Shown: positions 32,159 to 43,089 of the stretch, piece by piece
How the letters are laid out: every line of letters starts with the position of its first letter
Position numbering within the stretch: the stretch's first letter is position 1
Assembly (NCBI GenBank): GCA_022376925.1
Contig: JAIOJX010000025.1
Coordinates: 189,596,801-189,660,800 of the forward strand
Direction: 5' to 3'
Length of the DNA: 64,000 bases
Origin: Tragulus kanchil
Taxonomy: Eukaryota; Chordata; Mammalia; Artiodactyla; Tragulidae
The notes under the pieces: generated by a model
What the model saw: the letters and a program-made list of their open reading frames with translations, nothing else
What the model was told of the DNA's origin: nothing
Databases searched by the model: none
Translations under genes and position numbers: made by a program

Positions 32159-32488
32159 GGGCTTCCCCTGGTGGTCCAGTGGGTAAGGACACCGCCTTGC
32201 AGTGCAAGGGGCGCCGGTTCGAGCCCTGGCCTGGGAAGATCCCACGTGTCGTGGAGCAGCTGGACTGATGTGTCCAATGACCGAGCCGGAGCTCTGGAGC
32301 GCATGCGCCCAGAGCCGGTGCTCTGCGACAACAGACGCCACCGCGATGGGAGGCCCACAGGAGCCAAAGAACAAAGACGGATGAAGACAGAGAAATGAAA
32401 GACCAATAGAAGTGGCCCGCCCGCTCCCCTCCCTCCCCAACCCGACCCCCCAAAATAAATAAATAAATAAATCTTTAAAAAAAAAAAT
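32159..32488 (+). mobile_element. Full-length young SINE with perfect target-site duplication
   Basis: Best-preserved member of the family: tRNA-Glu-like head with B box GGTTCGAGCCC, body, GACCAATAGAAGTGGCC, C-rich segment, AATA repeats and poly(A). Bounded by the perfect 13-bp repeat GAAAATACAAGTC at 32146-32158 and 32489-32501. It gives the element length as about 330 bp. Confidence 0.88.
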
Positions 32489-32819
32489 GAAAATACAAGT
32501 CATTTTTGGAAAGTTTACCCTATGTGCTGTGATCTTGCCAAACTCAAGTATTAGTTTTAGGAGAATTTTTGTTTGTTTGTTTTTATTTTTTTGTGTTTCC
32601 CAGCCTAATTGAGATATTCAGCTACAAGCTGGCACTTACCAACCACACGGCCAGTGACTGGACAGCAGGGGCATCTGCCACCTGCCTCTGTGGAGACGGA
32701 CCCCGCGCTGCTGGCAGCTGCTGGCCCTCAACACCCCCGAGGGAGCTCCGGGTGCAGGAGGCACTCTGTGCTCCAAGGAATCCGGGGGAGCGGGTCTTGA
32801 GATAGGTGGATGCTCTTAG

Positions 32820-33113
32820 GAACAGAGTTTATGGTCTCAATCCTTGCAGCCCCTCCTGTCTAGAAGAGCACTAAATCCCTTCATGGTGACATCAGATTCT
32901 TGTGACTAATCAAAAACCCTTTGTGAAATGACCGTTTATTGGTACTGAACTCTCCCTTCATCAGAACCTTTATATGTTGATTTTCCTCCCCCCGCCCCTC
33001 TGCAGCCGTCTCTCAGAGCTCTCTGGGCGCTGCCTCCCGGGCTGCAGTCCTCATTATGCCCCAAATAAAACTTAAGCTCCAACTCTCAAGTTGTTCATCA
33101 TTTTCAGTTGACA
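32820..33113 (+). mobile_element. Possible solo LTR (3' part)
   Basis: CTTTATATGTTGATT (TATA-like), then CTGCAGTCCTCATTATGCCC, AATAAA at 33064-33069 and an ending TTTTCAGTTGACAG resemble a retroviral U3-R-U5 layout. The boundaries are unclear and no target duplication was found. Repeated at 33973-34266 by D10. Confidence 0.4.
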
Positions 33114-33187
33114 GATATAACTGACAAGTTCTGTAAGTTTAATGTACCTGGTGTGATGACTGATTTGAATTTTAAAGCCTTGTCTAT

Positions 33188-33356
33188 CTATTTTTGGCTG
33201 CACTGGGTCTTTGCGGCTGTGGCCAGGTTCTCCTGAGCTGCAGGAGCGTGGGCTTCCTCGCTCCGAGAATGTGGGATCCTCCCGGACCAGGGATCCACCC
33301 CGTGTCCCCTGCACGGGCAGGAGGCTCTCGACCCCTGGACCAGGAGCGAAGCCCCT
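33188..33356 (-). mobile_element. CHR-type SINE fragment, antisense
   Basis: TTTTTGGCTGCACTGGGTCT through GGGATCCTCCCGGACCAGGG. Repeated at 34341-34510 by D10. Confidence 0.65.
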
Positions 33357-34952
33357 GTTTTGCTTGTTTTTAGATTCCTTGGGATTTTCTGTCTAGTCAC
33401 AATTTATTTCTTCCTTTCCTAGCCGTACAGTCTTTTGTTTCCTTCTCTTGCCTGGTGGCTCCGGCTAGGACATCCAGCTCTGTGCTGAGTAAGGTGGTGA
33501 GTTCAGGACCCCGACTGGTCCTGGACCCCTGGGTGTCCTGTGACCCCTTCTGGAGTTGGAGATGGCCCGCTCAGCAAGCTGCCTCCCTCCCGGTGGGTGT
33601 GACGCAGGCTGAGGAAGCCTACCTCCTCAGCGGACGCCTGCCCTTCACCGCTGCCGGGCTCTGGGGCAGGACAGTGGCCAGAAGGCAGCCGGTCCAGGCA
33701 CGGCCCAGGTTGCTCAGAGGACCCCTCTGCTGGTTTCCAGGTTAATGTATATTTCAATCATCATGTGTCTTTCGGGTTAAGGAAATACTCATATTTTGCC
33801 GGGCCAGCCGGCAGTCGAACAGGTCTGCCACCCCCTGCCTCTGTGGAGACGGACCCCGCGCTGCTGGCAGCTGCTGGCCCTCAACACCCCCGAGGGAGCT
33901 CCGGGTGCAGGAGGCACTCTGTGCTCCAAGGAATCCGGGGGAGCGGGTCTTGAGATAGGTGGATGCTCTTAGGAACAGAGTTTATGGTCTCAATCCTTGC
34001 AGCCCCTCCTGTCTAGAAGAGCACTAAATCCCTTCATGGTGACATCAGATTCTTGTGACTAATCAAAAACCCTTTGTGAAATGACCGTTTATTGGTACTG
34101 AACTCTCCCTTCATCAGAACCTTTATATGTTGATTTTCCTCCCCCCGCCCCTCTGCAGCCGTCTCTCAGAGCTCTCTGGGCGCTGCCTCCCGGGCTGCAG
34201 TCCTCATTATGCCCCAAATAAAACTTAAGCTCCAACTCTCAAGTTGTTCATCATTTTCAGTTGACAGATATAACTGACAAGTTCTGTAAGTTTAATGTAC
34301 CTGGTGTGATGACTGATTTGAATTTTAAAGCCTTGTCTATCTATTTTTGGCTGCACTGGGTCTTTGCGGCTGTGGCCAGGTTCTCCTGAGCTGCAGGGAG
34401 CGTGGGCTTCCTCGCTCCGAGAATGTGGGATCCTCCCGGACCAGGGATCCACCCCGTGTCCCCTGCACGGGCAGGAGGCTCTCGACCCCTGGACCAGGAG
34501 CGAAGCCCCTGTTTTGCTTGTTTTTAGATTCCTTGGGATTTTCTGTCTAGTCACAATTTATTTCTTCCTTTCCTAGCCGTACAGTCTTTTGTTTCCTTCT
34601 CTTGCCTGGTGGCTCCGGCTAGGACATCCAGCTCTGTGCTGAGTAAGGTGGTGAGTTCAGGACCCCGACTGGTCCTGGACCCCTGGGTGTCCTGTGACCC
34701 CTTCTGGAGTTGGAGATGGCCCGCTCAGCAAGCTGCCTCCCTCCCGGTGGGTGTGACGCAGGCTGAGGAAGCCTACCTCCTCAGCGGACGCCTGCCCTTC
34801 ACCGCTGCCGGGCTCTGGGGCAGGACAGTGGCCAGAAGGCAGCCGGTCCAGGCACGGCCCAGGTTGCTCAGAGGACCCCTCTCTGCTGGTTTCCAGGTTA
34901 ATGTATATTTCAATCATCATGTGTCTTTCGGGTTAAGGAAATACTCATATTT

Positions 34953-35545
34953 TGCCGGGCCAGCCGGCAGTCGAACAGGTCCTGAAGAGAGTGGCAGATA
35001 GGCTAAGAAAAGAAAGAAGGACAGAAAAGATGGGGTTGAGAGGGACAGCAAGAAGGCAGACAACTCTACAGGTTGCTGACAAGTTTATTGAATTCGCTCA
35101 TCCCTTTTATACTTTACCAAGTAATTGTGTACACGTGCTTTAGGCCAGGTGTCGATCATAACACTTGCTTTAGGCCAGGTGTCGATCATAACACGTGCTT
35201 TAGGCCAGGTGTCGATCATAAATAGGTGTTACCTCCTGGTGTGTTATTATAATGGTTCTGGGTCATAATGCCCCTCAAGCCCTTTTCACCTGTAAAGAGG
35301 CTCCAGGTGTTCTTTATGATAGCTCAGGAACGTCTTCACAACACCTGGGGTGGCGGCTGTTATCAGCCCCTGTTGCCAGGGCAGCTCCCAGGGCTATGTT
35401 TCCTTAAAGGAAACCCCTTGATACAGGGCAGCTCCCCGCAATATTTGTGTCCAAAGACGCATGTAACTGTCCACAAAACTATTGGGTCTGGGTTTAGATA
35501 AACTGTCAACTGCTGATATTTAGGAGAATTTCTTCTTCCCCAACA
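34953..35545 (-). mobile_element. Solo endogenous-retrovirus LTR (class II type), antisense
   Basis: About 593 bp, minus strand running TGTTGGGGAAG to CCCGGCA. A TATA word (TATAAAAGG; plus 35103-35111) lies only about 15 bp before AATAAA (plus 35084-35089), the short-R layout also seen in the LTR at 48534. U3 carries three 30-bp repeats. I found no target-site duplication, so the ends are provisional. No internal retroviral gene is present. Confidence 0.65.
35131..35220. repeat. 3 x 30-bp direct repeat in LTR U3
   Basis: Three contiguous 30-bp units ending GTGTCGATCATA. Units 1 and 3 contain the E-box CACGTG, and the middle unit has CACTTG. They lie upstream of the LTR TATA word, the usual place of a U3 enhancer. 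Confidence 0.9.
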
Positions 35546-36084
35546 ACTAAGTCCAGTCCCAAACTCCAGAAGGCCCTTCCCTGGCCCCAGAGATACCTTT
35601 AGAAGCCAAGGTGTGCAGGCTGCTTCTGCTTTGCTGACCGAAGATGACGCCTGGCAAGCACTGTCTGAGGGACGTCCAAGGTGCTGAGAGATGGACAAAA
35701 GCTCAGGAACCAGAGAATCACGAGCCGCAGCTCTGAGAAGCCATGAGGAAAGTGCCCATCCACCGGACCTCACAGGTGCTCAGACTTCTCTACGAGGAAA
35801 GACACCAAAGCCAAGGTTAGGGGAGACCTGGTGGCCGGGAGAAGGATCTGGAACACAGATGACAGGAAGGCTGCTGGGAGCAGAGTCCACGGAGGATCCC
35901 TGCCTTCCGGTGGGGCTCTCTGATGAGCCCACGGCCCTGACCGACACCCGGACGGCGCCGCGAGAGAGACGCCCAGCAGAGGCCCCACCAAGCGCGCCCG
36001 CCCGGACTCCTCACTCGAGGGCACTGCGCGGCTTCCGCGGCCGAGCGCGCTGCCCCGCGGCAAACAGGTCGCGCGCCTCCCTCG
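35546..36084. other. Single-copy intergenic DNA
   Basis: No gene or repeat recognised between the LTR and the next SINE. Confidence 0.35.
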
Positions 36085-36171
36085 GCAGGATCTCGTCTCC
36101 CAACCAGGGACTGAACCCCGGGCCACCGCAGTGAGCGCGTGGAGTTCTGACCACCAGACCACCGGGAAGCA
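36085..36171 (-). mobile_element. tRNA-Glu SINE fragment, antisense
   Basis: CAGGATCTCGTCTCCCAACC through GACCACCAGACCACCGGGAAGC, diverged. Confidence 0.6.
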
Positions 36172-36774
36172 CCCCGCCTTCCTAACGTAATGGCTTCTGA
36201 TGTGGCCACGTCTTCTCTGCTTGCTCTCAACAGAGCCCACACCTGACCCGCAGGGCAGGGGACCAGGAGGGCCTGGACCTCGCAGCACAGCCTGGCCCGG
36301 AGACCGCGCCTCTGCCTGCACGGGGCGAGGGCAGGAGACAGGAGGGACCGTGGTGGGGGACGGTCTCCTCGGCTCTGTCCACGCCTCGGTTTGAACCCAG
36401 ATGAATGACATCCACCGCGCTGCTTGGGGCGGGACGGGGGCGGGGGGCAGACGCCAGACACACCAGCAGCTCCAGGATGTTCCCACGATACTGGCCGCGG
36501 TTAAAAATACCTTCAATTCCAAAAATTACAATGAGTGCAACCAACCCTGCTCATTCAAGCCAAGAAAAACACGCCGAGTCAAAAGCACTGTGGGACCGAG
36601 CGGTCCAGCAGTGGGAGGCATCCCGCCACCCTGCAGCCGCGCACCGAGGGCGCGGAAGCGGTTCTGGGACGCCCGGGGCCCGGCCCCCCGCGCTGGGCCT
36701 GGACCTGCTGTGGCCAACCCCACACCGTGACCCCGCCTCTGTGGGCTCACATTCAGGTTTATTTTTAAAACGTT

Positions 36775-37140
36775 CTAATAGGATTTATTTTTAGAGCCGC
36801 TGAGGGTCCCAGCACAACCGGCAGGAAACATAGAGGCCTCCCAAGCCCCACCCCAAAGCGCAGCCTCCCCCGCCGTCAGCATCCGCCCCGAGCAGGACAT
36901 CGCGACAGTCGCGGAGCCCGTGCTGGCCCGTCTGCGTCGCCCGGTCCACAGTCCGCGTCGGGGCCGCTCCCGCACGCTGAGGGTCTGGACAACAGTGTGA
37001 TGGCCTGCGCCCGCCACGACGGCAGCGTCCAGAGCAGTTTGTCTGCGCTGAACGCCACTGTCCTCCACCTACGCGGCCGGTTCCTCCCCGCCCCTGGAAA
37101 CCACGACTGCTTTCGGCGTCCCCGTCCTCAGCCTTTGAGC
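36775..37140 (-). mobile_element. Old GC-enriched L1 3' UTR remnant, antisense
   Basis: TTTATTTTTAGAGC, CAGCCTCCCCCGCCGTCAGC and CCCCTGGAAACCACGAC follow the order of an antisense L1 3' UTR, but nearly every variable site is C or G. It is recognisable only by the order of short words. Confidence 0.5.
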
Positions 37141-37236
37141 CTTTGTAGACAAGTTTCCTCCACTTTGCAATCTGCATGCAAGGCTCCTCTATATCGTTTC
37201 GCGGTTTTGTATTTTTTTTGAAGATTGTTTTTCTTG

Positions 37237-37403
37237 ATGTGGCTCACTTTCAAAGTATTTAATTCGTTACAATATTGTGCCTGTTTCATGTCTGGGTTTT
37301 TGGCCACTAGGCATGTGGGGTCTTAGCTCCCTGACCAGGGGTTGAATCAGTACCCCCCGCACCAGAAGCCGAAGTTTTAAACCTTGGACCGCTCGGGAAG
37401 CTC
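37237..37403 (-). mobile_element. tRNA-Glu SINE, antisense
   Basis: GTTACAATATTGTGCCTGTT, then GCATGTGGGGTCTTAGCTCC to CCGCTCGGGAAGC, a common ruminant tRNA-Glu SINE with its long 3' part. Confidence 0.7.
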
Positions 37404-37437
37404 CTGTTTCCGTGGTTTAATTTCTTTCTCTGTTGTT

Positions 37438-37592
37438 CATGTTCGTTGCTCAGTCCTGTCTGTCCTGCTAGGCTCCTCTGACCATGGGGCTCTCCAGGCA
37501 AGGACACTGGAGTGGGTCGCCATCCCCTTCTCCAGGGGGTCTGCCCGCCCCAGGGATTGAACCTGGGTCTCCTGCGTAGCAGGCAGATGGGT
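37438..37592 (-). mobile_element. Bov-tA-type SINE, antisense
   Basis: TTCGTTGCTCAGTCCTGTCT through CCAGGGATTGAACCTGGGTC to AGGCAGATGG. The element is shorter than full length. Confidence 0.7.
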
Positions 37593-37599
37593 CCGAGCC

Positions 37600-38467
37600 A
37601 ATATCCCACGTCCAGCTGCACAGTTTCCTCACCCGTTCACCTGCCCGAGGACTCCTGGGTGCTTCCAAGTTTGGGCAACTACATAGAGAGCAGCTATACA
37701 CACTCACAGGCACGTGTTTGTGTGGACAGAGGTTTTTCAACTCCTTTGAGTGAATAAATACCAAGAAGTGCGCCTGGGGCTCACAGGCCAAGAGCGTGTC
37801 CAGCCGCCTCAGGCCTACCAGACGCTCCTGCTTCGTGGCCGGGCCATCTTCCACCCTCACCAGCCACAGGTGAGCGCTCCTGCTGCTCCACACACTTCTG
37901 TGTTTGAACGCAACCCTTACTTTTAAATGTTTAAATTGGATGCTGGAGTCTAACGGCTTCACGTCATGTTACTTTTCGTGTCTGTCCCTTACTTTTTTAG
38001 TATAAAATGTCTCTACGGAAAACTTGAAAATCTAAAGGAAAATCTACAGAAGGAAGTGGAAATCCCCAGATTCTCTGACCCTTCACCTGTTCATCAGATA
38101 ATGAGCGCTGCCGCGGGGAGTGGTGTGCCCCGGGGCGGGCCACCGGGCGGCCTGCCTGACCTGTCTTCCCGTGGGGGAGGCGGCGAGCAAAGACCAGGCA
38201 CGTCCTCCCGCAAGCCGCCCTGCACGACTCTGCTGGACTGCGCGACGAGCGAATAAGCCGTCCTGCCCCGGCAAGCGCTGAGGGACCCTGGTCTCCCAGC
38301 CACCCTCCACCCGCCCACCCCGGGGACGCCGCCAGGCCCCTGCTGACACGCAGACCACCCGTGAAGCCCGTTCACAGCCTGGCACCAGCTCCGCTGTCAG
38401 TCCTGACCACTGGGGCAGCTGGGGTCCGGCATATTGTTTGTGTTCATCTTAATCGTCTGTGACAATG
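37600..38467. other. Intergenic DNA with possible degraded L1
   Basis: The stretch 37640-37780 reads like a very degraded antisense L1 piece (GCAACTACATAGAGAGCAGC). The rest is not recognised. Confidence 0.3.
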
Positions 38468-38674
38468 AGAAAGTGAAAGCGTTAGTCACACAGCCCTGCC
38501 TGACTCTGGGCGACCCCATGGACTGAGCCCACCGGGCTCCTCTATTCACGGGATTCTCCAGGCAAGAATGCTGGAGTGGGTGGCCATGCCCTCCTCCGGG
38601 GGACCTTCCTGACGGAGGGTTGGAACCCCCATCTCCTGCACTGGCAGGGTATTCTTTACCACCAGCGCCACCTA
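38468..38674 (-). mobile_element. Bov-tA-type SINE, antisense
   Basis: GAAAGTGAAAGCGTTAGTCA, ATTCTCCAGGCAAGAATGCT and CATCTCCTGCACTGGCAGG. Its right-hand part recurs at 39630-39763, where D11 begins inside the element. Confidence 0.8.
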
Positions 38675-38867
38675 TCTATAGATGAGATAAATATTGTATT
38701 ACAATAATGCTAAATGGAATTCTATATATCCAGGAACCCTATATAATAGTTGAGTCGACAGGATTCCATTTACTATTCTCTCACCATAGGTAGATACAGA
38801 CACACGTTGGGCAAGGACGTGGAGCTCATGGCAGTGTTCTTGCCTGGGAAATCCCAGGCCACTGAGG

Positions 38868-39292
38868 CTTCCTGGTGGTTCAGCTGGTCAAGAACCCACC
38901 TGCAGGGGCTTCCCTGGTGGTCCAGTGGGTAAGGACACCGCCTTGCAGGGCAAGGGGCGCCGGTTCGATCCCTGGCCTGGGAGGATCCCATGTGCCGTGG
39001 AGCGGCTGGACCGATGCGTCCAATTACCGAGCCGGAGCTCTGGAGCGCATGCGCCCAGAGCCGGTGCGCTGTGACAACAGAGGCCACTGCGATGGGAGGC
39101 CCACATGGGCCAGAGAACAAAGATGGATGAAAATAGATAAATGAAAGACCAACAGAAGTGGCCCGCCCGCCCCGCTCCCTCCCCAACCCGCACTACCCCC
39201 CCTCCAAAAATAAAATAATAATAATAAAAAAAGAATCCGCCTGCAGTGCAGGTGACCCAGATTCAACCCCTAGATCAGGAAGATCCCCTGGA
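38868..39292 (+). mobile_element. Bov-tA-type SINE split by a young SINE
   Basis: The head GAGGCTTCCTGGTGGTTCAG (38868-38904) continues after the insertion as GAATCCGCCTGCAGTGCAGG to GATCCCCTGGAGAAGG (39232-39292). Repeated by D11. Confidence 0.75.
38905..39231 (+). mobile_element. Young SINE (CCAATAGAAGTGGCC family) inside Bov-tA
   Basis: Full-length member with AAT-repeat tail. Flanked by AGAACCCACCTGCA (38891-38904) and AGAATCCGCCTGCA (from 39232), a target duplication with two changes. Repeated at 39994-40315 by D11. Confidence 0.8.
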
Positions 39293-40384
39293 GAAGGATA
39301 CGTGGGTAGTTTCCATTTTTGCTTGCTAGGAACAACGCAGTGAACATTTGTGCACAGAGTGTGTGCGGACTTGTCTTCAGTCCTCTTGTCTTCAGTGCCT
39401 GGGAGTGGAACTGCCGGCTTTATGGTAACTGCTTTAGCTCTCTGAGTAATGGATTGTTTTCCACAGCAGCTGTGATGTTTCACATTCTCACTGGCGGTGG
39501 AGGAGGGTTCCAGTTTCTCAGCATTCCTGCCGACACTTATTACTATGTATTGTTTCCATTAGTCCTCCTAGTGTATGTGAAGTGATGCCTCACTGTGGCT
39601 TTGATTTCCAGTCTTCCTTTTTTTGGTGATCTATTCACGGGATTCTCCAGGCAAGAATGCTGGAGTGGGTGGCCATGCCCTCCTCCGGGGGACCTTCCTG
39701 ACGGAGGGTTGGAACCCCCATCTCCTGCACTGGCAGGGTATTCTTTACCACCAGCGCCACCTATCTATAGATGAGATAAATATTGTATTACAATAATGCT
39801 AAATGGAATTCTATATATCCAGGAACCCTATATAATAGTTGAGTCGACAGGATTCCATTTACTATTCTCTCACCATAGGTAGATACAGACACACGTTGGG
39901 CAAGGACGTGGAGCTCATGGCAGTGTTCTTGCCTGGGAAATCCCAGGCCACTGAGGCTTCCTGGTGGTTCAGCTGGTCAAGAACCCACCTGCAGGGGCTT
40001 CCCTGGTGGTCCAGTGGGTAAGGACACCGCCTTGCAGGGCAAGGGGCGCCGGTTCGATCCCTGGCCTGGGAGGATCCCATGTGCCGTGGAGCGGCTGGAC
40101 CGATGCGTCCAATTACCGAGCCGGAGCTCTGGAGCGCATGCGCCCAGAGCCGGTGCGCTGTGACAACAGAGGCCACTGCGATGGGAGGCCCACATGGGCC
40201 AGAGAACAAAGATGGATGAAAATAGATAAATGAAAGACCAATAGAAGTGGCCCGCCTGCTCCCCTCCCTCCCCAACCCGACCCCCCTCCAAAAATAAAAT
40301 AATAATAATAAAAAAAGAATCCGCCTGCAGTGCAGGTGACCCAGATTCAACCCCTAGATCAGGAAGATCCCCTGGAGAAGGATA

Positions 40385-40862
40385 CGTGGGTAGTTTCCAT
40401 TTTTGCTTGCTAGGAACAACGCAGTGAACATTTGTGCACAGAGTGTGTGCGGACTTGTCTTCAGTCCTCTTGTCTTCAGTGCCTGGGAGTGGAACTGCCG
40501 GCTTTATGGTAACTGCTTTAGCTCTCTGAGTAATGGATTGTTTTCCACAGCAGCTGTGATGTTTCACATTCTCACTGGCGGTGGAGGAGGGTTCCAGTTT
40601 CTCAGCATTCCTGCCGACACTTATTACTATGTATTGTTTCCATTAGTCCTCCTAGTGTATGTGAAGTGATGCCTCACTGTGGCTTTGATTTCCATCTTCC
40701 TGGTGACTGATGGCATTGAGCATCCTTTCCTGTTTATTCACCAATTCTGCAGCTTCTTTGGAAAAGGCTCTCTTCACGTCCTCTTCCCGTGTTTAAACTG
40801 GGTTATTTGTCTACTTATTGGTGAGTTGTAGACGTTGTCTACATCTTATGAAGACAGATCCC
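40385..40862 (-). mobile_element. L1 fragment, antisense
   Basis: GGGTAGTTTCCATTTTTGC through GTGAAGTGATGCCTCACTGT to GGGTTATTTGTCTACTTATT, a long antisense L1 piece. Parts recur at 39301-39611 (D11) and at 41711-41958 (D12). Confidence 0.75.
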
Positions 40863-42808
40863 CTAGGCCTGATGAGATCTGGCCTCACATGAGCCGAGCA
40901 CCAGCTCTGCCGAGAGCCACACGGTTGGGGAGCGGCCCTCAGCGGCTGGGGTCTGGCTCCCGGCGGGCAGAGCTGGGCAAGCCCCAGGTGTGTTTGGGAA
41001 GGTGGGCCAGGGAACGGGGAGAGACCCCCGCAAGCGTTCCCACCCGCGCCCAGAGCAGGGGGCGTCCTGGGCACGTTCCAGGGCGCAGAGCAGCGTCTGA
41101 CCCAAGGGTGGGGTCAGGGTCCCACACCAAGTAGGACATGGGGCAGCCCAGCCCCCAGGGAGAGGGTCTGGGCTGAAAGCCACTGAAGATCGCCTGTCTT
41201 GGGAGGCGCGCGGCCTTGCCGGGTCGTCCTCTGCGCGTCTGAGTGCTGACCGGTCACGTGGAATCCGGGCGAAGCCTGAGGACCTCCTGGGTCCTGAGGG
41301 GTTGATGACTCTTCAGAGGACACAGCCCAGCCCAGAGCGACGCGTCCTTCCTCTGGCTGGCCCGCAGCGCGGGACAGGGACGCGTGGAAGCCACACGGCT
41401 GAGTACCGCCCTCGGAGCGGCGCCGGGGACCTCGGGCCCGTCCCGCCGCATCCCGCCACTAGAGGGCGGCGCGCGCCCGCGAACCACGCCGCGGCCCCCG
41501 CTTGGTCAAGGGCGCCTGCGAGCCTCTTCCTTTGAAAAAAAAAACTTTTTTAAAATTGAAGTGTAGTTGACTTACAAAGTTGTGCCAGGCCCTGCTGTAC
41601 GGCAGAGTGCCTGATTTGCGCACACACAGGCATTCTTTTTCAAATATCCATTTCCACTGTGGTTTATCACAGAATGCTGAAGCCATCATAGTTCCTGTGC
41701 TCCACGGTAGGGACACTTATTACTATGTATTGTTTCCATTAGTCCTCCTAGTGTATGTGAAGTGATGCCTCACTGTGGCTTTGATTTCCATCTTCCTGGT
41801 GACTGATGGCATTGAGCATCCTTTCCTGTTTATTCACCAATTCTGCAGCTTCTTTGGAAAAGGCTCTCTTCACGTCCTCTTCCCGTGTTTAAACTGGGTT
41901 ATTTGTCTACTTATTGGTGAGTTGTAGACGTTGTCTACATCTTATGAAGACAGATCCCCTAGGCCTGATGAGATCTGGCCTCACATGAGCCGAGCACCAG
42001 CTCTGCCGAGAGCCACACGGTTGGGGAGCGGCCCTCAGCGGCTGGGGTCTGGCTCCCGGCGGGCAGAGCTGGGCAAGCCCCAGGTGTGTTTGGGAAGGTG
42101 CGCCGGGGAACCGGGAGAGACCCCCGCAAGCGTTCCCACCCGCGCCCAGAGCAGGGGGCGTCCTGGGCACGTTCCAGGGCGCAGAGCAGCGTCTGACCCA
42201 AGGGTGGGGTCAGGGTCCCACACCAAGTAGGACATGGGGCAGCCCAGCCCCCAGGGAGAGGGTCTGGGCTGAAAGCCACTGAAGATCGCCTGTCTTGGGA
42301 GGCGCGCGGCCTTGCCGGGTCGTCCTCTGCGCGTCTGAGTGCTGACCGGTCACGTGGAATCCGGGCGAAGCCTGAGGACCTCCTGGGTCCTGAGGGGTTG
42401 ATGACTCTTCAGAGGACACAGCCCAGCCCAGAGCGACGCGTCCTTCCTCTGGCTGGCCCGCAGCGCGGGACAGGGACGCGTGGAAGCCACACGGCTGAGT
42501 ACCGCCCTCGGAGCGGCGCCGGGGACCTCGGGCCCGTCCCGCCGCATCCCGCCACTAGAGGGCGGCGCGCGCCCGCGAACCACGCCGCGGCCCCCGCTTG
42601 GTCAAGGGCGCCTGCGAGCCTCTTCCTTTGAAAAAAAAAACTTTTTTAAAATTGAAGTGTAGTTGACTTACAAAGTTGTGCCAGGCCCTGCTGTACGGCA
42701 GAGTGCCTGATTTGCGCACACACAGGCATTCTTTTTCAAATATCCATTTCCACTGTGGTTTATCACAGAATGCTGAAGCCATCATAGTTCCTGTGCTCCA
42801 CGGTAGGG
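40615..42808. repeat. Tandem duplication D12 (period 1096 bp)
   Basis: 40615-41712 is repeated as 41711-42808, abutting directly. I see three substitutions, clustered at 41005-41020 versus 42101-42116. It overlaps D11 by about 80 bp. Confidence 0.92.
41456..41470. promoter_or_regulatory. Candidate CTCF site (full consensus match)
   Basis: CCACTAGAGGGCGGC fits all 15 positions of the CTCF core CCASYAGRKGGCRSY, inside a short CpG-rich, repeat-free stretch between antisense L1 pieces. Repeated at 42552-42566 by D12. Confidence 0.55.
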
Positions 42809-42855
42809 GGACCTTGTTGATCATTCATCTCATGTGTAAGAGTTTTCTGGAGTTC
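42633..42855 (-). mobile_element. L1 3' end, antisense
   Basis: AAAATTGAAGTGTAGTTGAC, then CATTCTTTTTCAAATATCC and TGGTTTATCACAGAATGCTG: antisense L1 3' terminus. Copy 1 at 41537-41711 is cut by the D12 junction. Confidence 0.7.
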
Positions 42856-42867
42856 TGTGTCAAGGTC

Positions 42868-43050
42868 AAGGCGTCCTTGGCGGCTCAGATGGAAAATAAT
42901 TTGCCTGTAATGCAAGTGACCCAGGCTCAATCCCTGGATCGGGAAGGTCCCCTGGAGAATCCCACGCACAGAGGAGCCCAGCGGGCCACAGTCCATGGGG
43001 TCGCACAGCGTCGCACACGACTGAGAGACAAACACGCACACACACACCCC
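42868..43050 (+). mobile_element. Bov-tA-type SINE
   Basis: TTGGCGGCTCAGATGGAAAA, CAATCCCTGGATCGGGAAGG and CAGTCCATGGGGTCGCACAG to ACACGACTGAGAGACAAACA, then a short CA repeat. Confidence 0.82.
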
Positions 43051-43089
43051 GAGGTCAAGGTGTGAGGCCGTGTACAAGGGCGGCAGATG

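Larger units (their letters stand above)
32674..34981. repeat. Tandem duplication D10 (period 1150-1153 bp)
   Basis: 32674-33827 is repeated as 33824-34981. Small indels: CCACCTGCC versus CCACCCCCTGCC at the start, one extra G near 34387 and an extra CT near 34883. Confidence 0.92.
38541..40694. repeat. Tandem duplication D11 (period 1084-1089 bp)
   Basis: 38541-39611 is repeated as 39630-40694. The C-rich SINE tail differs by a 5-bp net indel (39171-39200 versus 40255-40280). The junction 39612-39629 is a distorted version of the sequence that follows copy 2. Confidence 0.9.

Noticed and set aside
32436..32487. Independent microsatellite
   Set aside because: The AATA repeats are the tail of the SINE bounded by the 13-bp target duplication.
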